From Eudoraea sp. (lineage in GTDB: Bacteria; Bacteroidota; Bacteroidia; Flavobacteriales; Flavobacteriaceae), in NCBI GenBank assembly GCA_024642325.1, contig JAHEBI010000166.1, positions 1-6,184 on the forward strand: DNA of 6,184 bases, in the 5' to 3' direction. Positions 1 through 5,341 of the stretch are shown here, in pieces; the stretch's first letter is position 1, and the number at the start of each line of letters is the position of its first letter. Position numbers and translations under genes: made by a program. Below the pieces are notes generated by a model, which made no database searches, had not been told where the DNA came from, and saw nothing but the letters and a program-made list of their open reading frames with translations.

Positions 1-285
1 ACCATTATTGGCACTAATGAAATAATGGTTATCAACTAAAACTGCAATGTGCTGGTTCTCAATAGTGGGTTCAGAATCTACGCCAACAATATGAATGGTT
101 CCTTCCGGAAAAGCTTTATAGGAATTTTTAAGGATATACGCGCATTCCTGAATATTAAAAGGACTAACGGTGTGCGTGATATCAACAATTTTAGCATCCG
201 AAAGCTCCTTATAAATAGTCCCCTTAAGGGCCCCTACAAAATGGTCTTTATGTCCAAAATCTGTAGTTAAAGTGATGATTGCCAT
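1..285 (-). CDS. SAM hydroxide adenosyltransferase (DUF62), N-terminal part, cut by window edge
   Basis: Reading the minus strand from the ATG at 285 gives 95 open codons that reach the window edge, so the C-terminal two thirds are missing (family members are about 270 residues). The protein begins MAIITLTTDFGHKDHFVG, the N-terminal signature of the DUF62 family, followed by KIVDITHTVSPFNI (residues 32-45), GTIHIVGVD (62-70) and SANNG at the edge. Known enzymes of this family hydrolyse S-adenosylmethionine to adenosine and methionine; the related chlorinases and fluorinases use halide. The conserved catalytic Asp appears to be D70, but the Arg that follows it in many archaeal and proteobacterial members is not evident here (SEPTIENQHIAV follows). 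I recall flavobacterial homologues looking the same. The protein is probably cytosolic. The gene is divergent from phoH, with a 130-nt shared upstream region. Family assignment is firm; the exact reaction is inferred. Confidence 0.88.
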   Translation of the reverse strand, partial: MAIITLTTDFGHKDHFVGALKGTIYKELSDAKIVDITHTVSPFNIQECAYILKNSYKAFPEGTIHIVGVDSEPTIENQHIAVLVDNHYFISANNG

Positions 286-331
286 GCAGCACTGTTGATA
301 TTTTTTTAATTTTTCAAACCGATTTTTTACT

Positions 332-339
332 TAAGTTTG
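332..339 (+). promoter_or_regulatory. Candidate -7 box (TAAGTTTG) for phoH-purC
   Basis: The plus strand reads TAAGTTTG, an exact match to TAnnTTTG. Transcription would begin near 346, giving a leader of roughly 70 nt to the TTG start at 416. No exact TTTG -33 box is seen at the expected distance upstream (the sequence there is T-rich). With the opposing box at 345-352 it forms a near-palindrome separated by 5 nt, so polymerase could probably occupy only one of the two at a time (inference). Confidence 0.38.
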
Positions 340-344
340 TTTGA

Positions 345-352
345 CAAAATTA
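345..352 (-). promoter_or_regulatory. Candidate -7 box (TAATTTTG) for the DUF62 gene
   Basis: The minus strand reads TAATTTTG, an exact match to the Bacteroidota -7 consensus TAnnTTTG. Transcription would start near 338 and leave a leader of about 50 nt before the ATG at 285. No exact TTTG -33 box is present at the usual spacing (only TTTCTG near 371-376), so this rests on the -7 match and its position. It lies next to an opposing -7 box for phoH. Confidence 0.4.
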
Positions 353-415
353 CATGAAAAAAACAGCCTACAGAAATTTATCTCACTGTACACAACAATT
401 AAATAAATCTATTCT

Positions 416-1369
416 TTGAACGAACTTAACTTAGAACTTACCGCAATTAGTCCAAGGGAATTCTTTGGACATCAAAACGAAAACATTAATCTTCTAAAAA
501 AATATTTTCCCAAATTAAAAATAGTGGCCAGGGGTAGTAAAATAACTGTTTTTGGGGATAAACCTCTGTTGGATGAGTTTGACAAACGATTTCAAATGCT
601 CACGACTCATTTTACCAAATACAACACGCTTAATGAAAATGTAATTGAAAGGGTGTTGACCAGCAATGGCAAAGGAGAATATGAATCTTCAGAGAGTAGT
701 GGGGACATTATTGTTCATGGTGTTAGTGGACGATATATTAAAGCAATTACAGCTAACCAAAGAAAATTGGTAGATTCCACAGAAAAAAATGATTTGGTAT
801 TTGCCATTGGCCCTGCTGGTACCGGGAAAACCTATACAGGGGTAGCACTAGCGGTCAGGGCTTTGAAGAACAAGGAGGTAAAAAGGATCATTCTAACCAG
901 GCCGGCAGTGGAAGCCGGTGAAAACCTGGGCTTTCTCCCCGGGGACCTTAAAGAAAAACTGGACCCCTATATGCAGCCACTATATGACGCCTTGCGTGAC
1001 ATGATACCTGGCGAAAAGCTTATTCATTATATTGAAAATGGAACCATTCAGATTGCCCCATTGGCTTTTATGCGCGGACGTACCCTGGATCATGCATTTG
1101 TTATTCTGGATGAAGCCCAGAATACGACACATGCACAAATGAAAATGTTTCTTACCCGTATGGGAAAGAATGCTAAATTTTTGATTACCGGCGACCCGGG
1201 ACAAATAGATTTACCCCGCAGGGTGATCTCCGGCCTCAAAGAAGCCCTATTGATCCTTAAAAGTGTACCGGGTATAGAGATGATATATCTGGATGACAAG
1301 GATGTGATTCGCCATAGTCTTGTAAAGAAGGTAATAGATGCGTATAAGGATATAGAGCATCAAAACTAA
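416..1369 (+). CDS. phoH: PhoH family ATPase (YbeZ/PhoL-like)
   Basis: This 317-residue cytosolic P-loop ATPase has the usual PhoH length. An N-terminal KH-like region (about residues 20-75, with KYFPKLKIVARGSKITVFG) precedes the ATPase domain. The ATPase domain has Walker A GPAGTGKT (132-139), the family motif TRPAVEAGENLGFLPGD (161-177), Walker B VILDEAQN (229-236) and TGDPGQIDLP (258-267). It ends in RHSLVKKVIDAY (299-310). E. coli YbeZ belongs to this family and partners the RNase YbeY in rRNA metabolism; whether this protein does the same is inference. The start is TTG at 416: an in-frame TAA at 404-406 excludes anything much further upstream, the next in-frame ATG is codon 61, and the reading MNELNLELTAISPREFFG matches the expected family N-terminus. 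It ends in tandem stops TAA TAG, 9 nt before purC, so the two are likely cotranscribed. Confidence 0.96.
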   Translation: MNELNLELTAISPREFFGHQNENINLLKKYFPKLKIVARGSKITVFGDKPLLDEFDKRFQMLTTHFTKYNTLNENVIERVLTSNGKGEYESSESSGDIIVHGVSGRYIKAITANQRKLVDSTEKNDLVFAIGPAGTGKTYTGVALAVRALKNKEVKRIILTRPAVEAGENLGFLPGDLKEKLDPYMQPLYDALRDMIPGEKLIHYIENGTIQIAPLAFMRGRTLDHAFVILDEAQNTTHAQMKMFLTRMGKNAKFLITGDPGQIDLPRRVISGLKEALLILKSVPGIEMIYLDDKDVIRHSLVKKVIDAYKDIEHQN

Positions 1370-1378
1370 TAGAAAAGT

Positions 1379-2335
1379 ATGGCTGAGACAATCATGGCTA
1401 CTGATTTTAATTTTCCCGGTCAGATAGGCTATTATAAGGGGAAAGTCAGGGAAGTATATCATTTGGAGAGCGATTTACTCATTATGATAGCAACAGATCG
1501 GTTATCTGCTTTTGATGTGGTAATGCCCAAGGGTATTCCATATAAGGGTCAGATATTAAACCAGATTGCCACCAAAATGATGAGGGCCACTTCAGATATA
1601 GTTCCCAATTGGTTAGTGGCCACTCCGGATCCAAACGTGGCCATAGGCCAGGCCTGCGAACCATTTAAAGTGGAAATGGTAATCCGCGGCTATCTTTCCG
1701 GCCATGCCGCCAGGGAATACAAAGCCGGTAAAAGAATACTCTGCGGTGTTGCGATGCCCGATGGCATGATTGAAAATGACAGGTTTGATGAACCAATTAT
1801 AACCCCGGCTACCAAGGCCGATGAAGGAAACCACGATGAAGACATTTCCGGAGAAGATATCATAAAACGTGGAATTGTATCAGAAAAGGATTATGGAATC
1901 CTGGAAAATTATACCAGAAAGTTATTTAAAAGAGGTACGGAGATAGCAAAAGAAAGAGGTTTAATCCTCGTTGATACCAAATACGAATTCGGGAAAAATA
2001 AACATGGTGAAATTCTTTTGATTGATGAAATTCACACCCCTGATTCATCCCGCTATTTTTATGCGGAGGGATATGAAGACAGACAGAGCAGGGGAGAAGG
2101 GCAAAAACAACTTTCCAAGGAATTTGTGCGTCAGTGGTTAATTAGCAATGGTTTTCAGGGGCTGGAAGGACAAACGGTTCCCGTAATGTCCGATGAATAT
2201 ATTAAAGAAGTCTCTGAGCGCTATATAGAATTATATCAAAATATTACCGGCGAACTTTTTGTAAAGGCCGACCTTTCTGATATTCAGCAACGAATTGAGG
2301 ATAACATCCTGAATTACCTGGAAAAGGCAAAATAA
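1379..2335 (+). CDS. purC: Phosphoribosylaminoimidazole-succinocarboxamide (SAICAR) synthase
   Basis: This enzyme joins CAIR and aspartate with ATP to make SAICAR in de novo purine synthesis (cytosol). The 318-residue protein is of the longer, Ade1-like type rather than the roughly 240-residue E. coli type. Visible motifs are KGKVREVY (20-27), TDRLSAFD (39-46), KVEMVIRGYLSG (97-108, the first PurC signature), ITPATKADEGNHDE (141-154), LVDTKYEFG (197-205, the second signature) and IDEIHTPDSSRYF (215-227). It is full length with no break. The ATG at 1379 is 9 nt after the phoH stop. A second in-frame ATG at 1394 (MATDFNFPGQ) could also be the start, since the conserved part begins there. No convincing terminator follows: 2336-2418 has only a weak CTTTAA/TTAAAG pairing with a long loop. 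Confidence 0.97.
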   Translation: MAETIMATDFNFPGQIGYYKGKVREVYHLESDLLIMIATDRLSAFDVVMPKGIPYKGQILNQIATKMMRATSDIVPNWLVATPDPNVAIGQACEPFKVEMVIRGYLSGHAAREYKAGKRILCGVAMPDGMIENDRFDEPIITPATKADEGNHDEDISGEDIIKRGIVSEKDYGILENYTRKLFKRGTEIAKERGLILVDTKYEFGKNKHGEILLIDEIHTPDSSRYFYAEGYEDRQSRGEGQKQLSKEFVRQWLISNGFQGLEGQTVPVMSDEYIKEVSERYIELYQNITGELFVKADLSDIQQRIEDNILNYLEKAK

Positions 2336-2418
2336 CCCCTGATTTCTTTTAGCTGCAGTTTATCTTTAATTAACAATCAAAATTTCTTTAAAGGGATACT
2401 GTTTTTACGAAATTAATT

Positions 2419-2784
2419 TTAAAAATATTCGGGCAATGAATGCCAATCTATGCAGTTGTACACATCAATTGGAATTACCTTTTCTGCGAGAATTCCACCA
2501 TGCTTGTCAAAACGTGCTAACAGATCGGTTTTAAAATTTTGATCATTTTGCGACCCAGTAAATCCTGCTTCATCCTGTTGCAACTTTGCCCATCCTGCCA
2601 AATAACTGTCAAGTAGTTTATTCTTCTTTCTAATTCCTTCGAATTCTTCTCAATCCAAATCCCTTGGAATAGGTTGTTTTCCATGTTCTATAACCATTAC
2701 AGGTAGCCTACTTCTATATTGTCATTCCATGCCATTTGATGTTCCTTTTTCTAAATACACCGTTGTACTAGTTACCTTCCTCAT
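2419..2784 (-). pseudogene. Unrecognised 121-codon ORF interrupted by two in-frame TGA codons
   Basis: From the ATG at 2784 one frame runs 121 codons to TAA (2421-2419), broken only by TGA at codon 21 (2724-2722) and codon 45 (2652-2650). Between and after these stops the composition is protein-like: RSRLPVMVIEHGKQPIPRDL, then FEGIRKKNKLLDSYLAGWAK, then a tail ending CIDWHSLPEYF. A single base change at each TGA (for example to TGG Trp or CGA Arg) would restore one continuous small soluble protein. No signal peptide, membrane segment or known family is recognised. The ATG lies 7 nt after the stop of hemG on the same strand, so it was probably the second gene of that transcript. It is most likely a recently inactivated gene. 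A short 60-residue product from an internal TTG at 2601 is possible but unsupported. Sequencing error at two sites or readthrough cannot be excluded. Confidence 0.6.
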
Positions 2785-2791
2785 AATTAAT

Positions 2792-3319
2792 TCACATATT
2801 CTTTAGTCGTATCCCAAACTCGGTTACTCTGTCCCAATTGGTATATTCAATTTCTGCACTGGTGTTAGTTGGCCCCTTAGTCATCCACATAATAAATTGA
2901 ATCATGACTCTATCAAAAAACGGGTATTTTTTATAGTCTAGCTTTCCGGCAAATACTTCAACAATTGTAGGTGTCCAATCAATGGTTTTAAAAAACTTTA
3001 TCACATATGGGTTTGTCTTAGGTGTACTTTTTTCGGGTTTTCTTGCAACCAGATTTACAGAAAAGAAAGCCGTTTTTATGGAATCAAGTTGTTTTTTATT
3101 AGTATTTATAAAATCAATTATTTTTTTATTATGAACGCCGTATCTAATACTAGCCCCTATAATAAGCCTGTCATAATAGGTTACATCATCATTAAAATCA
3201 TCAATTGAGACAAGTTCAACGTTTTGGTTGTATTGATGAAATACATCTCTAAGTTTATTGCAAATTTTTAAAGTTTGTCCATCTACAGATGAATATATTA
3301 TTACAGTTTTAACTTTCAT
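2792..3319 (-). CDS. hemG: Menaquinone-dependent protoporphyrinogen IX dehydrogenase (HemG, flavodoxin type)
   Basis: This enzyme oxidises protoporphyrinogen IX to protoporphyrin IX, the penultimate step of heme synthesis, using FMN and passing electrons to membrane quinone. The 175-residue length is close to E. coli HemG (181). The flavodoxin phosphate loop is YSSVDGQTLKI (9-19), followed by IIGASIRYG (53-61). FFSVNLVARKPEKSTPKTNP (85-104) is the long insert loop that separates HemG from ordinary flavodoxins. The C-terminal part carries VFAGKLDYKKYPFFDRVMIQ (122-141) and EYTNWDRV (158-165), also as in E. coli. The gene looks intact. It starts at the ATG at 3319, after an AT-rich 169-nt gap behind the DUF6090 gene; upstream TATATTTTG resembles a -7 box with one extra T. 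The broken ORF follows 7 nt after its stop. Many Bacteroidota use other protoporphyrinogen oxidases, so whether this copy is the sole or an extra enzyme is open. Confidence 0.9.
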   Translation of the reverse strand: MKVKTVIIYSSVDGQTLKICNKLRDVFHQYNQNVELVSIDDFNDDVTYYDRLIIGASIRYGVHNKKIIDFINTNKKQLDSIKTAFFSVNLVARKPEKSTPKTNPYVIKFFKTIDWTPTIVEVFAGKLDYKKYPFFDRVMIQFIMWMTKGPTNTSAEIEYTNWDRVTEFGIRLKNM

Positions 3320-3371
3320 CTAATTATAATTAAAGATCAAAATATAGGTTTTATTAAACGTTTAGTATATG

Positions 3372-3387
3372 AGCCATTTTAATGGCT
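3372..3387. other. Short hairpin between the DUF6090 gene and hemG
   Basis: AGCCAT-TTTA-ATGGCT forms a perfect 6-bp stem with a 4-nt loop. It lies about 100 nt after the DUF6090 stop and about 50 nt before hemG on the minus strand. Neither strand has a T-run after it, so it is not a standard intrinsic terminator. It might be an mRNA processing or weak termination site, or chance. Confidence 0.3.
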
Positions 3388-3488
3388 TAGATAAATTATT
3401 ACCTTTCGTTATATTATTTTGAGACACTCATTTTCTTTACCATACCAGTTCACCACTCCAATTTCATTCATGCCATGAATAATCTTGT

Positions 3489-4220
3489 TTATTGTATTCT
3501 GAACAGTTCAGTTTCAATGATTTTAATAAGTGAATCAGCCATTGGAATATATTCCAACAATTTCATATTCATCTCAACCTGCGTGTGATAAGCATTGTGC
3601 TTTAGCAACGCAACTAATTCCTCATCCATTACCAATTTGGCGCGATCTAACGTAATATTTTTATTCAATAATCGGTAATCATCTCCAAAAAACTGTGCTT
3701 TTGGGGAACCGGAAGAATATGATAGTGCTTTAAATTCAATTTTCTTAATTCCTACATCATAAGATGTAAACACCCTGACATCATTGTCAAAATTGGATTT
3801 ATAATTATCAAGTTCTTTTTTGATCCTAACTGATTGAATCAAAGATAATTTCCCTGATCCGATAATTTCTGTGTAGGTTGGGTAAACTGGTGTATAATCC
3901 AAAATGTAACCAGAAGTAATAAGCCAATAGATGAGTTGATCATCATTTACGGGCATGTCTGGATCATTTAGAAACATCAATACCGAGTCCACATTTGCTT
4001 TTCGTGATTTTAGCCAATCAATGGATTCATTGTACCCCTTAATATCTGCTTTCAGGTCTTCGATTAAATTCGTTAGGATAACGGTTTCTTCAATTATATC
4101 TTTCCTATGTTCATTCCAATTGTTTAATGTAAATGCACCTAAAATACCAATCATGATAACAATAATCTCGAGAAGATACTCTACCCATTTCTGTTTTAAT
4201 GTTTCGATAATTTTTTTCAT
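3489..4220 (-). CDS. DUF6090-type membrane-anchored protein, function unknown
   Basis: The protein has 243 residues. A short basic N-terminus (MKKIIETLKQKW) is followed by one membrane segment at about 14-31 (YLLEIIVIMIGILGAF) and directly by LNNWNE (32-37). This GEI/LEI-x-V-x-I-G-I-L...NNWNE arrangement is the hallmark of the DUF6090 proteins that are abundant, often in several copies, in Flavobacteriia. A helical region (about 43-85) follows, then PTYTEIIGSGKLSLIQ (114-129), which corresponds to the family's conserved TYEEL-SSG-L-LI stretch, and a charged helical C-terminus. The bulk is probably periplasmic. No catalytic motif is visible and no function is assigned to the family to my knowledge. 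The gene is intact, with ATG at 4220 and TAA at 3491-3489. It lies between hemG and a dead recombinase, so it may be accessory cargo. Family call is from memory of the N-terminal and central motifs. Confidence 0.75.
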   Translation of the reverse strand: MKKIIETLKQKWVEYLLEIIVIMIGILGAFTLNNWNEHRKDIIEETVILTNLIEDLKADIKGYNESIDWLKSRKANVDSVLMFLNDPDMPVNDDQLIYWLITSGYILDYTPVYPTYTEIIGSGKLSLIQSVRIKKELDNYKSNFDNDVRVFTSYDVGIKKIEFKALSYSSGSPKAQFFGDDYRLLNKNITLDRAKLVMDEELVALLKHNAYHTQVEMNMKLLEYIPMADSLIKIIETELFRIQ

Positions 4221-4270
4221 AAAATAATGATCGTCAACGTAGTTTTAATGAAGGCTAACAATTGTATATA

Positions 4271-4282
4271 GTAACAAGTTAC
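4271..4282. repeat. Small palindrome GTAAC-AA-GTTAC upstream of the DUF6090 gene
   Basis: A perfect inverted repeat with 5-bp arms and a 2-nt centre lies about 50 nt upstream of the DUF6090 start codon, between it and the recombinase remnant. Size and position suit a dimeric repressor operator, but a palindrome of this length can arise by chance in AT-rich DNA. No promoter box is recognised beside it. Confidence 0.25.
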
Positions 4283-4303
4283 CATATTTCTATTTTTGAA
4301 TTA

Positions 4304-4648
4304 CTAATCCAAAGGATTTTTAATGTCTTTAAACGTAGTAGTGGCCACATTGGTTTATATTTCCGTAGTCTTGCTTGATTTATGACTCCGATTTAACTGT
4401 ATCCGCCTTAGCTCTGCTGCTAATTCCAGGAGATAGGTCACAAAACTATGACGTAACACATGTGGGACGAATGTTTGTCCTATTCCTGCTTTTATAGCCT
4501 GTTTGAAATAGGAATTGGTTACACCCCTATGGATGAGTTTTTGAAGAAAGACTCATATATCACTTTCGTTAATCCCATTCAACTCTTTATCCTTAAAATA
4601 ATTGATGAACATTTCAAAAAATGAAAATGTTGCCCCTAGGTTGTAACT
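4304..4648 (-). pseudogene. Remnant of a XerC/D-like tyrosine recombinase (integrase)
   Basis: One minus-strand frame reads as two recombinase pieces joined together. The first (FFEMFINYFKDKELNGINES, then VFLQKLIHRGVTNSYFKQAI) resembles the N-terminal SAM-like core-binding domain. The second (KAGIGQTFVPHVLRHSFVTY, later SHKSSKTTEI) is the C-terminal part of the catalytic domain, with the HxxR box HVLR near 4462-4451. The region between, which should carry the first catalytic Arg and the Lys, is absent; my rough estimate is 130-150 residues lost. TGA at 4555-4553 interrupts the first piece. TAA at 4357-4355 stands where the nucleophilic Tyr of EIYTHV should be, with TNVATTTFKDIKNPLD continuing in frame to tandem stops TAG TAA (4306-4301). 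The glycine of the usual LGHKSS is also changed (NRSHKSS). It is catalytically dead. It starts right beside the terminator of the adjacent tRNA, consistent with an old tRNA-associated integration. Confidence 0.85.
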
Positions 4649-4649
4649 G

Positions 4650-4684
4650 AAAAAAAATGGCAGTCACATTTTTGTGCAACTGCC
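4650..4684 (-). terminator. Intrinsic terminator of the tRNA-Met transcript
   Basis: On the minus strand GGCAGT pairs with ACTGCC, then after a 2-nt bulge (TG) CACA pairs with TGTG around an AAAA loop. A run of eight T follows (4657-4650). The hairpin begins 12 nt after the tRNA 3' end, as expected for a monocistronic tRNA gene. The T-run is also the edge of the recombinase remnant. Confidence 0.85.
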
Positions 4685-4695
4685 AAATTTACTAG

Positions 4696-4769
4696 TAGCG
4701 AGAGGGAGACTTGAACTCCCGACCTCAGGGTTATGAATCCTGCGCTCTAACCACCTGAGCTACCTCGCC
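4696..4769 (-). tRNA. tRNA-Met (anticodon CAT)
   Basis: The minus strand gives a 74-nt cloverleaf. The acceptor GGCGAGG pairs with TCTCGCT (two G-T pairs), with discriminator A. The D arm is AGCTCAGGTGGTTAGAGC, the anticodon loop TTCATAA lies within GCAGGATTCATAACCCTGAG (anticodon CAT), and the T arm is GGGAG-TTCAAGT-CTCCC. CCA is not encoded. The body is that of elongator tRNA-Met in flavobacteria. A CAT anticodon can also belong to initiator Met or lysidine-modified Ile tRNA. The initiator is excluded by the paired acceptor end (G1-T72 wobble) and the lack of the GGG/CCC anticodon stem. Ile2 is less likely but cannot be fully ruled out by eye. Promoter and terminator are both visible. Confidence 0.95.
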
Positions 4770-4788
4770 AAAGGTTTTAAAATGGCTG

Positions 4789-4820
4789 CAAATATAAAGG
4801 TTAATTTCTTGTTCGTCAAA
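4789..4820 (-). promoter_or_regulatory. Promoter of tRNA-Met
   Basis: The minus strand carries TTTG (4820-4817) as -33 box, a 20-nt spacer, and TATATTTG (4796-4789) as -7 box. Both match the Bacteroidota consensus TTTG / TAnnTTTG with acceptable spacing. Transcription would start near 4782, about 12 nt before the mature tRNA 5' end at 4769. Confidence 0.75.
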
Positions 4821-4839
4821 ATTCATTCGTCAAAATTAT
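4812..4839. repeat. 14-nt tandem duplication over the tRNA promoter -33 box
   Basis: TTCGTCAAAATT occurs at 4812-4823 and again at 4826-4837, with a period of 14 nt. Each copy contains CAAAA, which reads TTTTG on the minus strand, so the -33 element of the tRNA promoter is duplicated. Only the copy nearer the tRNA has workable spacing to the -7 box. It could be a simple replication slippage or a binding site repeat. Confidence 0.6.
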
Positions 4840-4904
4840 TATCACAGTTTTATTTTTTTATCATATATAAATATATATATTGTCCAAAATAAATATGTTG
4901 TTGA

Positions 4905-5288
4905 ATGAGTGATAAAATTAAATACGAGATTGAGTTTGTAATACAGTCTTCGCCCCAGTTGTTATACCAATATCTATCCACGCCGTCCGGGCTTTCTGAA
5001 TGGTTTGCAGACAATGTGAATTCCCGTGGCGAAATTTTCAATTTTATGTGGGACGGCTCTGAGGAGCAGGCAAAATTATTAAAAAAGAAAAGTGACGAGT
5101 TTATAAAGTTTACATGGGCGGAAAATGATGATGACAGTTTTTTTGAGATGCGGATTATTGTAGATGAAATCACCAAGGATGTATCTCTTTTTATAATTGA
5201 TTTTGCAGAAGAGGATGAAATTGAGGAGGCAAAAATGTTATGGACCAACCAGGTATCAGATCTCAAACAAGTATTGGGTTCCAAGTAA
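4905..5288 (+). CDS. START-like domain (SRPBCC/AHSA1-like) protein
   Basis: This is a 127-residue single-domain protein, probably cytosolic, with no signal peptide. The helix-grip fold pattern is visible: MSDKIKYEIEFVIQSSPQLL (strand then helix), the conserved LYQYLSTPSGLSEWFADNV (20-38), FNFMWDGSEEQAKLL (45-59), FIKFTW (66-71), the FEMRI strand (80-84) and a C-terminal helix from about 104 (EIEEAKMLWTNQVSDLKQVL) closing the pocket. The family binds hydrophobic ligands in many contexts; no ligand can be assigned here. ATG at 4905 is the natural start, as homologues begin with MSDKIKYE-like wording. A hairpin terminator follows 28 nt after the stop. In flavobacteria I recall this gene standing next to an aminotransferase class IV gene as it does here, but a shared pathway is unproven. 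The promoter lies in AT-rich DNA between the divergent tRNA promoter and 4905; no exact -7 box was found. Confidence 0.9.
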   Translation: MSDKIKYEIEFVIQSSPQLLYQYLSTPSGLSEWFADNVNSRGEIFNFMWDGSEEQAKLLKKKSDEFIKFTWAENDDDSFFEMRIIVDEITKDVSLFIIDFAEEDEIEEAKMLWTNQVSDLKQVLGSK

Positions 5289-5308
5289 TATAAAATTAAT
5301 ATTAGCAG

Positions 5309-5316
5309 TATATTTG
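5309..5316 (+). promoter_or_regulatory. Candidate -7 box (TATATTTG) for the aminotransferase gene
   Basis: TATATTTG is an exact TAnnTTTG match, identical to the tRNA-Met -7 box, and ends immediately before the terminator stem at 5317. Transcription would start at about 5321-5324, giving a leader of roughly 20 nt. No TTTG -33 box is present at normal spacing (the region at 5285-5291 is AT-rich), which lowers confidence. Confidence 0.45.
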
Positions 5317-5341
5317 GCCTTGATTTTTCAGGGCTTTTTTT
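5317..5341 (+). terminator. Intrinsic terminator after the START-like gene, abutting the next ATG
   Basis: GCCTTGA (5317-5323) pairs with TCAGGGC (5328-5334; six Watson-Crick pairs and one T-G) around a TTTT loop, followed by seven T (5335-5341). The last T directly precedes the ATG of the aminotransferase gene at 5342. Readthrough from the START-like gene should be limited by it, so the downstream gene needs its own promoter or is controlled by attenuation. Confidence 0.75.

Noticed and set aside
49..270. A 73-codon plus-strand open frame at the left edge
   Set aside because: It is the antisense shadow of the DUF62 gene, whose minus-strand frame has clear family motifs.
2336..2418. Terminator between purC and the convergent broken ORF
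   Set aside because: Only a weak CTTTAA/TTAAAG pairing with an 18-nt loop and no T-run on either strand is visible.
2650..2724. Selenocysteine or recoded TGA in the ORF behind hemG
   Set aside because: No convincing stem-loop follows either TGA, no selenoprotein pattern is visible, and other Trp codons are TGG. Two nonsense mutations are simpler.
3409..3471. A 20-residue minus-strand ORF (MNEIGVVNWYGKENECLKII)
   Set aside because: The wording is protein-like and could be the tail of a lost gene, but it is too short, has no start signal and has no recognised homologue. I do not call it a gene.
3955..4227. A 90-codon plus-strand open frame over the DUF6090 gene
   Set aside because: It lies antisense to an intact recognised frame and looks like low-complexity shadow sequence.
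4696..4720. Attachment-site repeat of the tRNA 3' end elsewhere in the window
   Set aside because: I looked for the tRNA tail (TCTCCCTCTCGCTA or its complement) around 2336-2450 and elsewhere by eye and found no second copy. The island's far boundary is therefore unproven.
4861..4895. Promoter of the START-like gene in the TATATATA-rich stretch
   Set aside because: It is AT-rich with TATATTG but has no exact TAnnTTTG and no spaced TTTG, so a specific call is not supported.
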